19,774 bases of DNA from SIG452 sp045541975 (GCA_045541975.1 JAZQKB010000011.1:1-19774); one strand, 5' to 3'. Shown: positions 6,888-13,392, counted from the stretch's first letter. Numbers and translations: made by a program. Notes: generated from the letters alone by a model not told the origin.

Positions 6888-6916
6888 AGTATAGCATAAA
6901 TCCCTGTCATTTGCAA
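6888..6916 (-). promoter_or_regulatory. Putative sigma-A promoter of the carboxypeptidase gene
   Basis: On the minus strand TTGCAA (6916-6911), a 17-bp spacer and TATACT (6893-6888) with an extended TG at the right distance (TGCTATACT). It lies about 45 bp before the GTG start and may also serve the downstream coaX, ECF and VTT genes. Confidence 0.65.
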
Positions 6917-7006
6917 CAGAATTAACCAAATTTTTCATAAGTTTTTGAGGAATTGGTGTTTTTTTCACAAAAAGAGTATAAAAATGAAAAAAACTGAAAA
7001 AAAGAC

Positions 7007-7035
7007 TTTATTTTTTTGCAAGGGTATGCTATAAT
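7007..7035 (+). promoter_or_regulatory. Putative extended -10 promoter of murA
   Basis: TGCTATAAT ends at 7035, a perfect -10 with extended TG. The -35 region 17 bp upstream (TTTATT, 7007-7012) is weak. It lies about 65 bp before murA. Confidence 0.6.
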
Positions 7036-7099
7036 AAACTAAGAATATTCTAACCCGTAACCATTCGGGATTTTGATAGCTGAAAGGTGTGACAACTCC

Positions 7100-8362
7100 T
7101 TGGAAAAATATAAAATCAGCGGTGGAAAATCTTTAACAGGTGAAGTAGTGATCAGCGGTGCCAAAAATGTTGCAGTGGCAATGATTCCGGCAGCACTTTT
7201 GTCTGATACTCCCTGTGTTTTGGAAAATGTGCCAGATATTTCCGACGTTCGTATTATGATTAATATTTTAAAGAAAATGAACGTGGAAGTTTATTACAAA
7301 GAACCTGGTGTTCTTTATATTGACTCCTCCAAAATGGATACCACCAAAGTGCCTTATGAGCTGGCAACCAAAATGCGTGCCTCCTACTATTTCTTAGGTG
7401 CGCTGTTAGGAAAATATAATCAGGCAGAAGTGGCCCTCCCCGGTGGATGTCATCTGGGGAACCGCCCCATTGACCAGCACTTAAAAGGTTTTGAAGCTTT
7501 AGGCGTTCAAACCGAAGTAAAAGCCGGTGCTATCGTGGCAAGTTCTGTTGCTTTAACCGGTGCTCCGGTATTCTTTGACCAGGTTTCTGTGGGTGCCACC
7601 ATCAACGTGATGCTTTGTGCCTGCAAGGCAAAAGGCACCACCACCATTGAAAACGTGGCAAAAGAACCTCATATTGTAGACGTGGCAAACTTTTTAAACT
7701 CTATGGGTGCCAAAATCAAAGGCGCAGGTACCGACACCATTAAAATTGTGGGCGTAAAAGAGTTAAAAGGGTCCACCTACTCCATCATTCCTGACCAGAT
7801 TGAAGCTGGTACATATATGGTGATGGCAGCTGCCACAAAGGGCGATGTTCTGATTAAAAATGTCATCCCCCGCCATATGGAATGTTTAACAGCAAAGCTG
7901 AATGAAATTGGCATTGGTGTGGAAGAAGGAGACGACTGCATCAGAGTGTTCTACAAAAAACGTCCCAAAAAGACCATGGTTAAAACGTTGCCTTACCCCG
8001 GATTCCCCACAGATATGCAACCTCTGATTGCCACCTTGCTGTGTGTGTCGGAGGGAACCAGCACCATAACCGAAACTATTTGGGATTCCCGTTTTAAATA
8101 TACTGAGGAATTAAAGAAAATGGGTGCTGATATTAAAGTCAGCGGTAATATGGCGATGATTACCGGTGTGGACGAGCTTTCTCCTGCCCCCTTAAAAGCA
8201 ACTGACCTTCGTGCAGGTGCTGCAATGGTAATTGCAGGTCTGATGGCGCGTGGCACTACCGAAATTTACGATATTTTCCACGTTGAACGTGGTTATGAAA
8301 ATATTGTTGAAAAAATCAAAGGAATAGGCGGTCTGATCGAAAAAGTTACCATCGAAGACTAA
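7100..8362 (+). CDS. murA: UDP-N-acetylglucosamine 1-carboxyvinyltransferase
   Basis: A cytoplasmic enzyme of 420 aa that transfers enolpyruvate from PEP to UDP-GlcNAc, the first committed step of peptidoglycan synthesis and the fosfomycin target. With the TTG start at 7100 the substrate-binding pair falls at Lys22-Asn23 and the active-site Cys at 117 (GGCHLGNRP), the usual Gram-positive numbering. The DLRAGAAMVIAGLMA block near residue 375 carries the conserved Arg/Ala segment. Cys rather than Asp at 117 predicts fosfomycin sensitivity. AAAGGTG (7083-7089) lies 10 nt upstream. An in-frame TTG at 7073 has no SD. It heads a likely operon with walJ and rlmH. Confidence 0.95.
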   Translation: MEKYKISGGKSLTGEVVISGAKNVAVAMIPAALLSDTPCVLENVPDISDVRIMINILKKMNVEVYYKEPGVLYIDSSKMDTTKVPYELATKMRASYYFLGALLGKYNQAEVALPGGCHLGNRPIDQHLKGFEALGVQTEVKAGAIVASSVALTGAPVFFDQVSVGATINVMLCACKAKGTTTIENVAKEPHIVDVANFLNSMGAKIKGAGTDTIKIVGVKELKGSTYSIIPDQIEAGTYMVMAAATKGDVLIKNVIPRHMECLTAKLNEIGIGVEEGDDCIRVFYKKRPKKTMVKTLPYPGFPTDMQPLIATLLCVSEGTSTITETIWDSRFKYTEELKKMGADIKVSGNMAMITGVDELSPAPLKATDLRAGAAMVIAGLMARGTTEIYDIFHVERGYENIVEKIKGIGGLIEKVTIED

Positions 8363-8379
8363 GCCCAATATCAAAAAGC

Positions 8380-9174
8380 ATGAATCAATTAAAGTTTTGT
8401 CCGTTATTCTCAGGAAGCAACGGAAATTCTATTTTCATCTCGTATAAAGGCACCCGCGTCCTAATGGACTGCGGGTGCAGTTTTAAGCGCATTCGGGAAA
8501 GCCTGGAATCCATTGGAGAAGACATTAATTCCCTGGATGCGGTTTTTTTAACTCACAGCCATACCGACCACACTTCCGCTCTTCCCATGCTCATGAAGCA
8601 TCTGAATGTGAAAGTATGCGGCACCAAGGGAACACTGATTGAAGTGTATCCCAAAATCTGCGATTACTCTGACCGTATTTTTCAGATTGACCGACACCAA
8701 AGTGTAGGCGTATTGGATTTACGGATTGAATCCTTTCCGGTCCCTCATGATGCCTGCCACACCGTAGGATACAATGTGTTTGCCGGCGAAAAAGCCGTCA
8801 CCATTATGACGGATGTCGGCCACCTGGCAGAGAATTTATATAGCGATGTGAAAGGAAAAGAGTTGGTCTTCTTGGAGTCTAATCACGATTTGAATGCTTT
8901 GGAAAACTGCTCCTACCCGTTTCATCTAAAGCAAAGAATCCGTGGTGATGAGGGGCATTTATCCAACGAAAACGCCGGAAAATTTGCCACTCACTTGGTA
9001 AATTCCGGCACCAAAAAGATTATCCTGGGGCACCTAAGCGGTGAGGCAAACACCTCTGAATTAGCCTACCAAACGGTCAAGGATGTGCTTATGCAGAATC
9101 AAATCAAAGTCGATTGCGACGTGGCACTTTCTGTATCCCATCGGGGATGCTTAGGCGAGGTGGTGCTGTTATGA
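8380..9174 (+). CDS. walJ: WalJ/YycJ-type metallo-beta-lactamase fold hydrolase
   Basis: A cytoplasmic MBL-fold protein of 264 aa, the usual size. In Bacillus and streptococci YycJ/WalJ is encoded near the WalRK operon and has been linked to cell-wall and DNA-repair phenotypes; nuclease activity is reported for relatives. The family start FCPLFSGSNGNS, the metal motif THSHTDHTSAL (HxHxDH), PHDACHTVGYNV, MTDVGH and ILGHLSGEANT are all present. It starts 17 nt after murA but has no convincing SD, so translation may depend on coupling to murA. Its stop overlaps the rlmH start as ATGA. The regulator genes walRK are not in the window. Confidence 0.88.
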   Translation: MNQLKFCPLFSGSNGNSIFISYKGTRVLMDCGCSFKRIRESLESIGEDINSLDAVFLTHSHTDHTSALPMLMKHLNVKVCGTKGTLIEVYPKICDYSDRIFQIDRHQSVGVLDLRIESFPVPHDACHTVGYNVFAGEKAVTIMTDVGHLAENLYSDVKGKELVFLESNHDLNALENCSYPFHLKQRIRGDEGHLSNENAGKFATHLVNSGTKKIILGHLSGEANTSELAYQTVKDVLMQNQIKVDCDVALSVSHRGCLGEVVLL

Positions 9175-9647
9175 TAAAAACCGCAATCATCACTGTAGGA
9201 AAAATCAAAGAAGAATCAACCCGTCTTCTCATTTCAGAATATGAAAAGAGACTCAAAAAATATACCGATTTTACCCACATTGAAGTGCCGGATTTACCCT
9301 TAAGCGACCGTCCGGGTGAAAAAGAAATTGAAGGAGTCTTAAAAAAAGAGGGTGCACAGATTCTAAAAAGCATTCCAAAAAATATGATATCTGTGGCAAT
9401 GGCAATCAACGGCAAACAGTACTCCTCCGAGGAATTTGCTTCTTTAATTGAACAAAAGGCAACCCAAGGCGGAATGTGCTTTATCATTGGAAGCTCTCAC
9501 GGGCTTCATCCCGATGTGATAAACGCCTGCCAAATGAAGATTTCCATGTCTAAAATGACATTCCCCCACAATCTTGCCCGCCTGTTTTTAACCGAGCAGA
9601 TTTACCGAGGCTTTAAAATTCTAAACAACGAAAGCTATCATAAGTAA
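9171..9647 (+). CDS. rlmH: 23S rRNA (pseudouridine-1915-N3)-methyltransferase
   Basis: A SPOUT-class methyltransferase of 158 aa (159 in many species) that methylates pseudouridine 1915 in helix 69 of 23S rRNA on the 70S ribosome. The N-terminal IITVGKIKE, the SAM-binding FIIGSSHGL (most homologues have IGG here), and the C-terminal signature FPHNLARLFLTEQIYRGFKI...YHK are present. I use the ATG at 9171, which overlaps the walJ stop by 4 nt and has AGGTGG upstream, rather than an in-frame start 57 nt earlier inside walJ. walJ-rlmH adjacency is common in Firmicutes. A terminator follows 11 nt after the stop. Confidence 0.93.
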   Translation: MIKTAIITVGKIKEESTRLLISEYEKRLKKYTDFTHIEVPDLPLSDRPGEKEIEGVLKKEGAQILKSIPKNMISVAMAINGKQYSSEEFASLIEQKATQGGMCFIIGSSHGLHPDVINACQMKISMSKMTFPHNLARLFLTEQIYRGFKILNNESYHK

Positions 9648-9658
9648 AAAAGCATACA

Positions 9659-9688
9659 AAAAAGACCGTTTAAAAAAACGGTCTTTTT
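9659..9688. terminator. Bidirectional terminator between rlmH and rpmB
   Basis: AAAGACCGTTT (9661-9671) pairs with AAACGGTCTTT (9676-9686) around AAAA, extended by A/T pairs and with U-tracts in both directions. It ends the murA-walJ-rlmH transcript and the rpmB transcript. Confidence 0.9.
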
Positions 9689-9704
9689 CTTTTTTGCTTT
9701 TCAA

Positions 9705-9893
9705 TTAGATAGCACGGATAACTCTACCGGATTTTAAGCATTTGGAGCAAACGGTAATTCTTTTCGGAGCACCGTCAACAATTGCTCTAACTTTTTTGAT
9801 GTTGGGTTTCCAGGTTCTGTTGGATCTTCTGTGAGAGTGAGATACCTGAATACCAAAAGTGGTAGCTTTGTTGCAAATTTCACATTTTGCCAT
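9705..9893 (-). CDS. rpmB: 50S ribosomal protein L28
   Basis: A 62-aa protein of the large ribosomal subunit. The start MAKCEICNKATTFGIQVSHS, the basic RRSNRTWKPNIKKVR block and the C-terminal CSKCLKSGRV are typical. It is the zinc-binding C+ form: CxxC near the N-terminus (residues 4 and 7) and a second CxxC later. C+ forms are often replaced under zinc starvation by C- paralogues, none of which is seen here. The ATG has GGAGGTG upstream. The same frame stays open through the tRNA gene but that extension is not protein. It lies 71 nt downstream of tRNA-Leu with no terminator between, so the two may share a transcript. Confidence 0.95.
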   Translation of the reverse strand: MAKCEICNKATTFGIQVSHSHRRSNRTWKPNIKKVRAIVDGAPKRITVCSKCLKSGRVIRAI

Positions 9894-9964
9894 AGTCGAT
9901 TGCACCTCCAAACAAATTAGATATAATATATATATCAGCCATTTTTTACACGATTTTATAATGA

Positions 9965-10046
9965 TGGTGCCGGTGAAGGGACTTGAACCCCCACGGTTTC
10001 CCTCACGATTTTGAGTCGCGCGCGTCTGCCATTCCGCCACACCGGC
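9965..10046 (-). tRNA. tRNA-Leu, anticodon CAA
   Basis: An 82-nt class II tRNA with encoded CCA. The acceptor stem GCCGGTG/CACCGGC is perfect, followed by A73 and CCA. The anticodon stem CGCGA/TCGTG encloses the loop CTCAAAA, giving anticodon CAA, which reads UUG. A long variable arm (around AGGGAAACCGT) and the T-arm GGGGGTTCAAGTCCC follow. A near-consensus promoter precedes it. No terminator separates it from rpmB. Confidence 0.95.
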
Positions 10047-10073
10047 GCATAAACACATAAGCTGACTTGTAAT

Positions 10074-10102
10074 AATATACCACAAACTAATTGATTTGTC
10101 AA
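10074..10102 (-). promoter_or_regulatory. Sigma-A promoter of tRNA-Leu
   Basis: On the minus strand TTGACA (10102-10097), a 17-bp spacer and TATATT (10079-10074), ending 27 bp before the mature tRNA 5' end. It may also drive rpmB. Confidence 0.85.
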
Positions 10103-10169
10103 GAGATTTTAAGAATTTTTTCGTTTTTTCTTTCAGGAAACGACAAGTTTTTTTCCAATTTATTTCCTA

Positions 10170-10255
10170 AAAATTTATGCTAACAAATTTTCACCTTAAA
10201 AAACAAAAAGCACAGAGAATCCTATTCCTTTTGTGGTCCATCTCCTTTTCATTTC
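10170..10255. repeat. Direct repeat A, copy 1
   Basis: About 86 bp repeated at 10368-10454. The first 41 bp are identical except for one A in a homopolymer, then similarity falls gradually. It opens with the dyad AAAATTT-8 nt-AAATTTT (10170-10191). Its hairpin equivalent to the terminator in copy 2 has lost most pairing. It is part of the 415-bp gene-free stretch 10047-10461, which also holds the tRNA promoter, structured element copy 2, repeat copy 2 and the terminator. I see no gene there. Confidence 0.8.
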
Positions 10256-10256
10256 A

Positions 10257-10347
10257 GTGCAGAAAAAGGACATAGAATCAACCAATCCAGCCCGCAGGGG
10301 TTACCCGAAGGCGTACACAGGTACGCCGAGAGGCTGGATTGATTGAT
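10257..10347. repeat. Intergenic structured element, copy 2
   Basis: Outer helix ATCAA 10277-10281/TTGAT 10343-10347 plus AATCCAGCC 10284-10292/GGCTGGATT 10332-10340. Inside are CCC-GCAG-GGG (10291-10299) and GGCGTAC-acag-GTACGCC (10310-10327). The left boundary box GTGCAGAAAAA (10257-10267) and the block CCCGCAGGGGT are shared with copy 3, and CCGAAG is shared with both other copies. The outer helix and first hairpin compete for two C residues. It lies between direct repeats A1 and A2. Confidence 0.7.
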
Positions 10348-10367
10348 AGCAAAAGGCATTATCAATC

Positions 10368-10454
10368 AAAATTTATGCTAACAAATTTTCACCTTAAAAA
10401 AACAAAAAGCATAGGAAATCCCATGCCTTTTGCGGTCTATGTTCTTTTTCAAGC
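10368..10454. repeat. Direct repeat A, copy 2
   Basis: Second copy of the 86-bp repeat, offset 198 bp from the first, ending within 8 bp of the cyclophilin stop codon. It carries the dyad AAAATTT-8 nt-AAATTTT (10368-10389) and the functional-looking minus-strand terminator. Confidence 0.8.
10394..10426 (-). terminator. Terminator of dut-cyclophilin transcript
   Basis: In minus-strand RNA, GCATGGG and CCTATGC (10426-10409) form a 7-bp stem with one G-U around a 4-nt loop, followed by TTTTTG and T7. It lies 36 bp after the cyclophilin stop, inside direct repeat A2. Confidence 0.75.
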
Positions 10455-10461
10455 TGATAGA

Positions 10462-11133
10462 TTACATGCCGGAGTTTGCAATAGAATCTACCACGTCCAT
10501 ACCTTCCAGCACTTTACCGAATGCAGCATAGTCACCGTCCAGATAGAGAGCATCAGCATGCATAATGAAAAACTGGCTTCCTGCAGAGTTGGGGTCACTT
10601 GCTCTTGCCATAGAAAGAATACCTCTTTCATGGCTTAAGTCATTTTTCACACCGTTGGATGCAAATTCACCTTTGATGCTGTAGCCGGGGCCACCGGTAC
10701 CGGTACCCAGCGGGCAACCACCCTGAATCACAAAACCGGGAATGTTTCTGTGGAAGGTTAAGCCATTGTAGAAGCCTTTTTCAATTAAGGATACAAAGTT
10801 TTCCACGGTGATGGGTGCGATTTCGGGATATAATTCTGCACGGATAATGCCACCGGATGCCATTTCAATGGTCACGATGGGTTTTAATGCATCAGTTTTA
10901 TCTACAGTAACAGTTTTCATGGTTACAATTGCTTTCATGGGATCAATTTCTCCTTCCGGGTTGGTGGTAATAGGTTCTTCGGTGGGTTTCGCAGGCTCAT
11001 CGGGAATGTCCTGAGGAACCTCGGTTGCAATGGGTGGCTCATCCGATGAGGTAAAATGAGTTGTGGTTTGATTGTTGGAACAGCCTGTTAACACAAGCAT
11101 CAGAGCCAACAGTAAAAGACAAAGTTTTTTCAA
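10462..11133 (-). CDS. Cyclophilin-type peptidyl-prolyl isomerase lipoprotein
   Basis: A secreted, lipid-anchored foldase of 223 aa. It has a lipoprotein signal (KKLCLLLLALMLVLTGC, lipobox LTGC with Cys18) and a Pro/Glu/Thr-rich linker to about residue 65. A cyclophilin domain follows with FHRNIPGFVIQGG, GTGGPGYSIKGEF and GSQFFI. The protein stops at VLEGMDVVDSIANSGM. Most cyclophilins continue about 20 residues to a final strand, so the domain looks clipped, with direct repeat A2 starting just past the stop. The start is TTG at 11133 with AAAGGAGC 7 nt upstream. It lies 33 nt after dut and probably shares its transcript. Isomerase activity is inferred from family motifs. Confidence 0.88.
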   Translation of the reverse strand: MKKLCLLLLALMLVLTGCSNNQTTTHFTSSDEPPIATEVPQDIPDEPAKPTEEPITTNPEGEIDPMKAIVTMKTVTVDKTDALKPIVTIEMASGGIIRAELYPEIAPITVENFVSLIEKGFYNGLTFHRNIPGFVIQGGCPLGTGTGGPGYSIKGEFASNGVKNDLSHERGILSMARASDPNSAGSQFFIMHADALYLDGDYAAFGKVLEGMDVVDSIANSGM

Positions 11134-11166
11134 AGTTTTTGCTCCTTTATTTGTTCAATTTATTAC

Positions 11167-11655
11167 TTATTTGCCGGTGCTTCCAAAACCGCCGGTACGG
11201 TCACCTTGAGCATTATCATTATCTGCTTTTAAGAATTTTGTGAAAATGCCTTGCCCGATTTTATCGCCTTTTTTGATAGTGATGGCAAAGGGCATAAAAT
11301 TATAAAAAGCAAACATAATGTGACCGTCATTATCCGGATTGGAATAATAATCGCTATCAATAATGCCAACGGAATTTGCTAAAATCAGACCTTTTTTTCC
11401 GGGATTGGAGGAACGGTTATAAATGGATAACACTTCATCCTCTCCCATGTATGCTTTGATACCGGTTTTTACCATAGTGGGTTTCACAGGTTCTTTCGAT
11501 ACTACTTTTTCCAAAAGCAAACCGTAGTACGACGGAACCACCGTGTCCTCAATGGCAAAAAAATCGTATCCTGCACTATTTTTGGTGGAACGCTCAGGAA
11601 GTTTAATATCCTGATCTAAAAAATCCTTCGCTACTTCAAAACCTCTTTGTTTCAT
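11167..11655 (-). CDS. dut: dUTP diphosphatase (trimeric dUTPase family)
   Basis: A cytoplasmic enzyme of 162 aa that hydrolyses dUTP to dUMP, keeping uracil out of DNA. The five trimeric-dUTPase motifs are recognisable: SAGYDFFA (1), YNRSSNPGKKGLILANS (2), VGIIDSDYY (3, catalytic Asp), KKGDKIGQGIF (4) and RTGGFGSTGK (5). Motif 3 and the insert around residues 40-60 are slightly longer than in E. coli Dut and resemble the Firmicute/phage-type branch, so the fit to textbook Dut is not exact. The ATG has AAAGGAA upstream. Its promoter is at 11700-11727. The gene is first in a two-gene unit with the cyclophilin. Confidence 0.88.
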   Translation of the reverse strand: MKQRGFEVAKDFLDQDIKLPERSTKNSAGYDFFAIEDTVVPSYYGLLLEKVVSKEPVKPTMVKTGIKAYMGEDEVLSIYNRSSNPGKKGLILANSVGIIDSDYYSNPDNDGHIMFAFYNFMPFAITIKKGDKIGQGIFTKFLKADNDNAQGDRTGGFGSTGK

Positions 11656-11699
11656 CGGGATTTTTCCTTTCTTACAATAGATGTTGTAACGCTTTATCT

Positions 11700-11727
11700 A
11701 TTATAACACATTTTTCCGAAAAATCAA
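11700..11727 (-). promoter_or_regulatory. Putative sigma-A promoter of dut
   Basis: On the minus strand TTGATT (11727-11722), a 16-bp spacer and a perfect TATAAT (11705-11700), about 45 bp before the dut ATG. A 6-bp inverted repeat (TTACAA-6 nt-TTGTAA, 11672-11689) lies just downstream in the leader. Confidence 0.7.
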
Positions 11728-11750
11728 CTGATTTTTCAAAAAAACGTTCT

Positions 11751-11760
11751 TTTTGTCGAA
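11751..11760 (+). promoter_or_regulatory. Spo0A box (0A box) upstream of the spoIIA operon
   Basis: TTTTGTCGAA matches the published Spo0A-binding consensus (TTTTGTCRAA, core TGTCGAA) at every position. A weaker reverse match (CGACAAA, 11777-11783) follows. In B. subtilis spoIIA is activated by phosphorylated Spo0A, so the location fits. I could not find a sigma-H promoter. Confidence 0.6.
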
Positions 11761-11809
11761 CGATTTTTTGATGCCACGACAAATTTCAACGGACTTTTTT
11801 TCGTCCCTA

Positions 11810-11818
11810 TGCTACAAT
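11810..11818 (+). promoter_or_regulatory. Possible -10 element of the spoIIA operon
   Basis: TGCTACAAT is an extended -10 located 33 bp before the spoIIAA start, with no good -35 at 16-18 bp. This would fit an activator-dependent promoter, with the Spo0A box about 50 bp upstream. Sigma-H motifs (AGGA / GAAT) are not evident. Confidence 0.4.
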
Positions 11819-11851
11819 AAGAAAAACCAAATATATAAATGAGGAATAATT

Positions 11852-12193
11852 ATGGAAATTCTCTTTGAAGAACAAAACGATACTTTAATGATTCTCCTGC
11901 GAGGTGAATTAGACCACCATAACAGTTTAGCCGGAAGAGAAAAACTCACTTTAAAGCTTTCTCAAAAAAACTACCGCCGGTTGATATTTAATCTGGAAGG
12001 GCTTACCTTTATGGACAGCTCCGGTATCAGCTTCATTGCCAACGGCTATAAGCTGGCATCGGTATTCGGCACAGAAATTTATGTCTATACCACCAATCAA
12101 CGGTATTTAAGGATACTTAATATGGCAAATATGCGTGAACTTTGCACCATTCTTCCCCACGGAAAGGAGCTTTGTAAACTATGGAAATTCTAA
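11852..12193 (+). CDS. spoIIAA: Anti-sigma F factor antagonist
   Basis: A 113-aa STAS-domain protein. Unphosphorylated SpoIIAA binds the SpoIIAB-sigma F complex and frees sigma F in the forespore; SpoIIAB phosphorylates and inactivates it, and SpoIIE reverses this. The phosphorylation motif MDSSGIS is present, with Ser57 matching Ser58 of B. subtilis, and GELDHHN near residue 20 is the usual N-terminal signature. The start ATG has GAGGAA upstream. It overlaps spoIIAB by 13 nt, which favours translational coupling and fixed stoichiometry of the switch. Confidence 0.95.
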   Translation: MEILFEEQNDTLMILLRGELDHHNSLAGREKLTLKLSQKNYRRLIFNLEGLTFMDSSGISFIANGYKLASVFGTEIYVYTTNQRYLRILNMANMRELCTILPHGKELCKLWKF

Positions 12194-12618
12194 ATGAAAT
12201 GCGACTGATGTTTCTATCCAAATCAGAAAATGAAAGCTTCGCCCGTGTAACGGCATCCGCCTTTATTTCACCGTTGGATCCAACCGTTTCGGAGCTTGTG
12301 GAGGTAAAAACTGCGGTATCGGAAGCAGTTTCCAATGCTGTGATTCACGGCTACGACAAAACAGTTGGGGTAATCACCTTGGAAATGCGCATTTTCTCTG
12401 ATTACACCGTGGAGGTTACCGTAACTGATTCCGGTAAAGGAATCCTCGATATCGAGAAAGCAAGAGAACCTTTATACACCACCAAAACCGAGGAAGAACG
12501 CTCCGGCATGGGATTTACCGTGATGGAATCTTTTATGGATGCTCTGGAAGTGGAATCAGAGCCGGGAAAAGGTACCAAAATCTTTATGAGAAAACGACTC
12601 CACCCCACTCATACATAA
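12181..12618 (+). CDS. spoIIAB: Anti-sigma F factor, serine protein kinase
   Basis: A 145-aa GHKL-fold kinase that holds sigma F inactive and phosphorylates SpoIIAA. It closely follows B. subtilis SpoIIAB: SENESFARVTASAF, LDPTVSELVEVKTAVSEAVSNAVIHGY (N-box with catalytic Glu and Mg-binding Asn), DSGKGI (G1) and ERSGMGFTVMESFMD (G2). The start has AAAGGAGC 10 nt upstream, within the end of spoIIAA. It lies 27 nt before the preferred sigF start. All switch residues that I can recognise are intact, so the SpoIIA checkpoint should be functional. Confidence 0.96.
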   Translation: MEILNEMRLMFLSKSENESFARVTASAFISPLDPTVSELVEVKTAVSEAVSNAVIHGYDKTVGVITLEMRIFSDYTVEVTVTDSGKGILDIEKAREPLYTTKTEEERSGMGFTVMESFMDALEVESEPGKGTKIFMRKRLHPTHT

Positions 12619-12645
12619 CCCTTTTAAGAAAACGAGGTGTATAAG

Positions 12646-13365
12646 TTGTTTGATCAAAACAACGAACTGATAAAACTGGCAAAAACCGGTGATGCCGATG
12701 CGATGGAGCAACTTTTTTCTCTGAATATGGGATTGGTGAAAAAAATTGCACTCCGTTTTTTAAACCGTGGAATCGAGCCGGACGATGCGATTCAGATTGG
12801 CTGTATCGGGTTGCAAAAAGCCATCGAAAAGTTTGATTTTTCCTACGATGTGCAATTTTCCACCTATGCAGTGCCCATGATTATGGGAGAAATCAAACGA
12901 TTTTTACGGGATGACGGAGCTGTGAAGGTATCCCGCTATATCAAAGAAAATGCCTACAAAATTAACCGTTATCTGGAAGACTATCAAAACAGATTCTTCA
13001 AAGAACCCAAAATTACCGAAATATCCGAAGCAACCGGCATTGCGGAAGAAGATGTGGTTACAGCGCTCTCCTACTCTCCCACTTGTGAATCCCTCTATAC
13101 GCCTATGGGGGATGACGGCTCGGTGATGCTAATGGATAGAATCCCGGGAGAAGAGCATCAGGAAGAAAAAATCGTGGAATATATGGCATTGCACGAGCTA
13201 TTAAAGAAATTGCCCGAACGGGAACAAACGGTCATCCGGCTGCGTTATTTTCAGGATAAAACGCAAAATGAGGTGGCAAAACATTTAAATATCTCGCAAG
13301 TGCAGGTTTCCAGAATTGAAAAGAAAATTATTGAGGGACTCCGAAAAAAACTGTCCTGTTCATAA
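12646..13365 (+). CDS. sigF: RNA polymerase sigma-F factor
   Basis: The first forespore-specific sigma factor, 239 aa. Region 2 is clear (NMGLVKKIALRFLNRG, EPDDAIQIGCIGLQKAIEKFD, FSTYAVPMIMGEIKRFLRDDG, VKVSR). Region 3 follows, then the region 4 helix-turn-helix (TQNEVAKHLNISQVQVSRIEKK). I prefer the TTG at 12646, since GAGGTG (12634-12639) lies 6 nt before it. The in-frame GTG at 12637 falls inside that SD and has none of its own. It is the last gene of the spoIIA operon, ended by the hairpin at 13393-13439. Unlike in many Bacillus, no spoVA genes follow. Confidence 0.95.
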   Translation: MFDQNNELIKLAKTGDADAMEQLFSLNMGLVKKIALRFLNRGIEPDDAIQIGCIGLQKAIEKFDFSYDVQFSTYAVPMIMGEIKRFLRDDGAVKVSRYIKENAYKINRYLEDYQNRFFKEPKITEISEATGIAEEDVVTALSYSPTCESLYTPMGDDGSVMLMDRIPGEEHQEEKIVEYMALHELLKKLPEREQTVIRLRYFQDKTQNEVAKHLNISQVQVSRIEKKIIEGLRKKLSCS

Positions 13366-13392
13366 AAGCAGTAATGCAATCAACTATAAATT

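Noticed and set aside
9894..10085. N-terminal extension of rpmB through the tRNA gene
   Set aside because: The frame is open but L28 begins at 9893 with a strong SD, and the extension translates the tRNA-Leu gene.
10339..10638. Open reading frame on the plus strand across element copy 2, repeat A2 and the antisense of the cyclophilin gene
   Set aside because: No SD, no recognisable domain, and antisense to a clear gene.
11745..11762. LexA-type site (CGTTC...GAACG) near dut and spoIIAA
   Set aside because: The half-sites are in the wrong relative orientation for the Gram-positive box (CGAAC-4 nt-GTTCG), and the Spo0A consensus explains the right half better.
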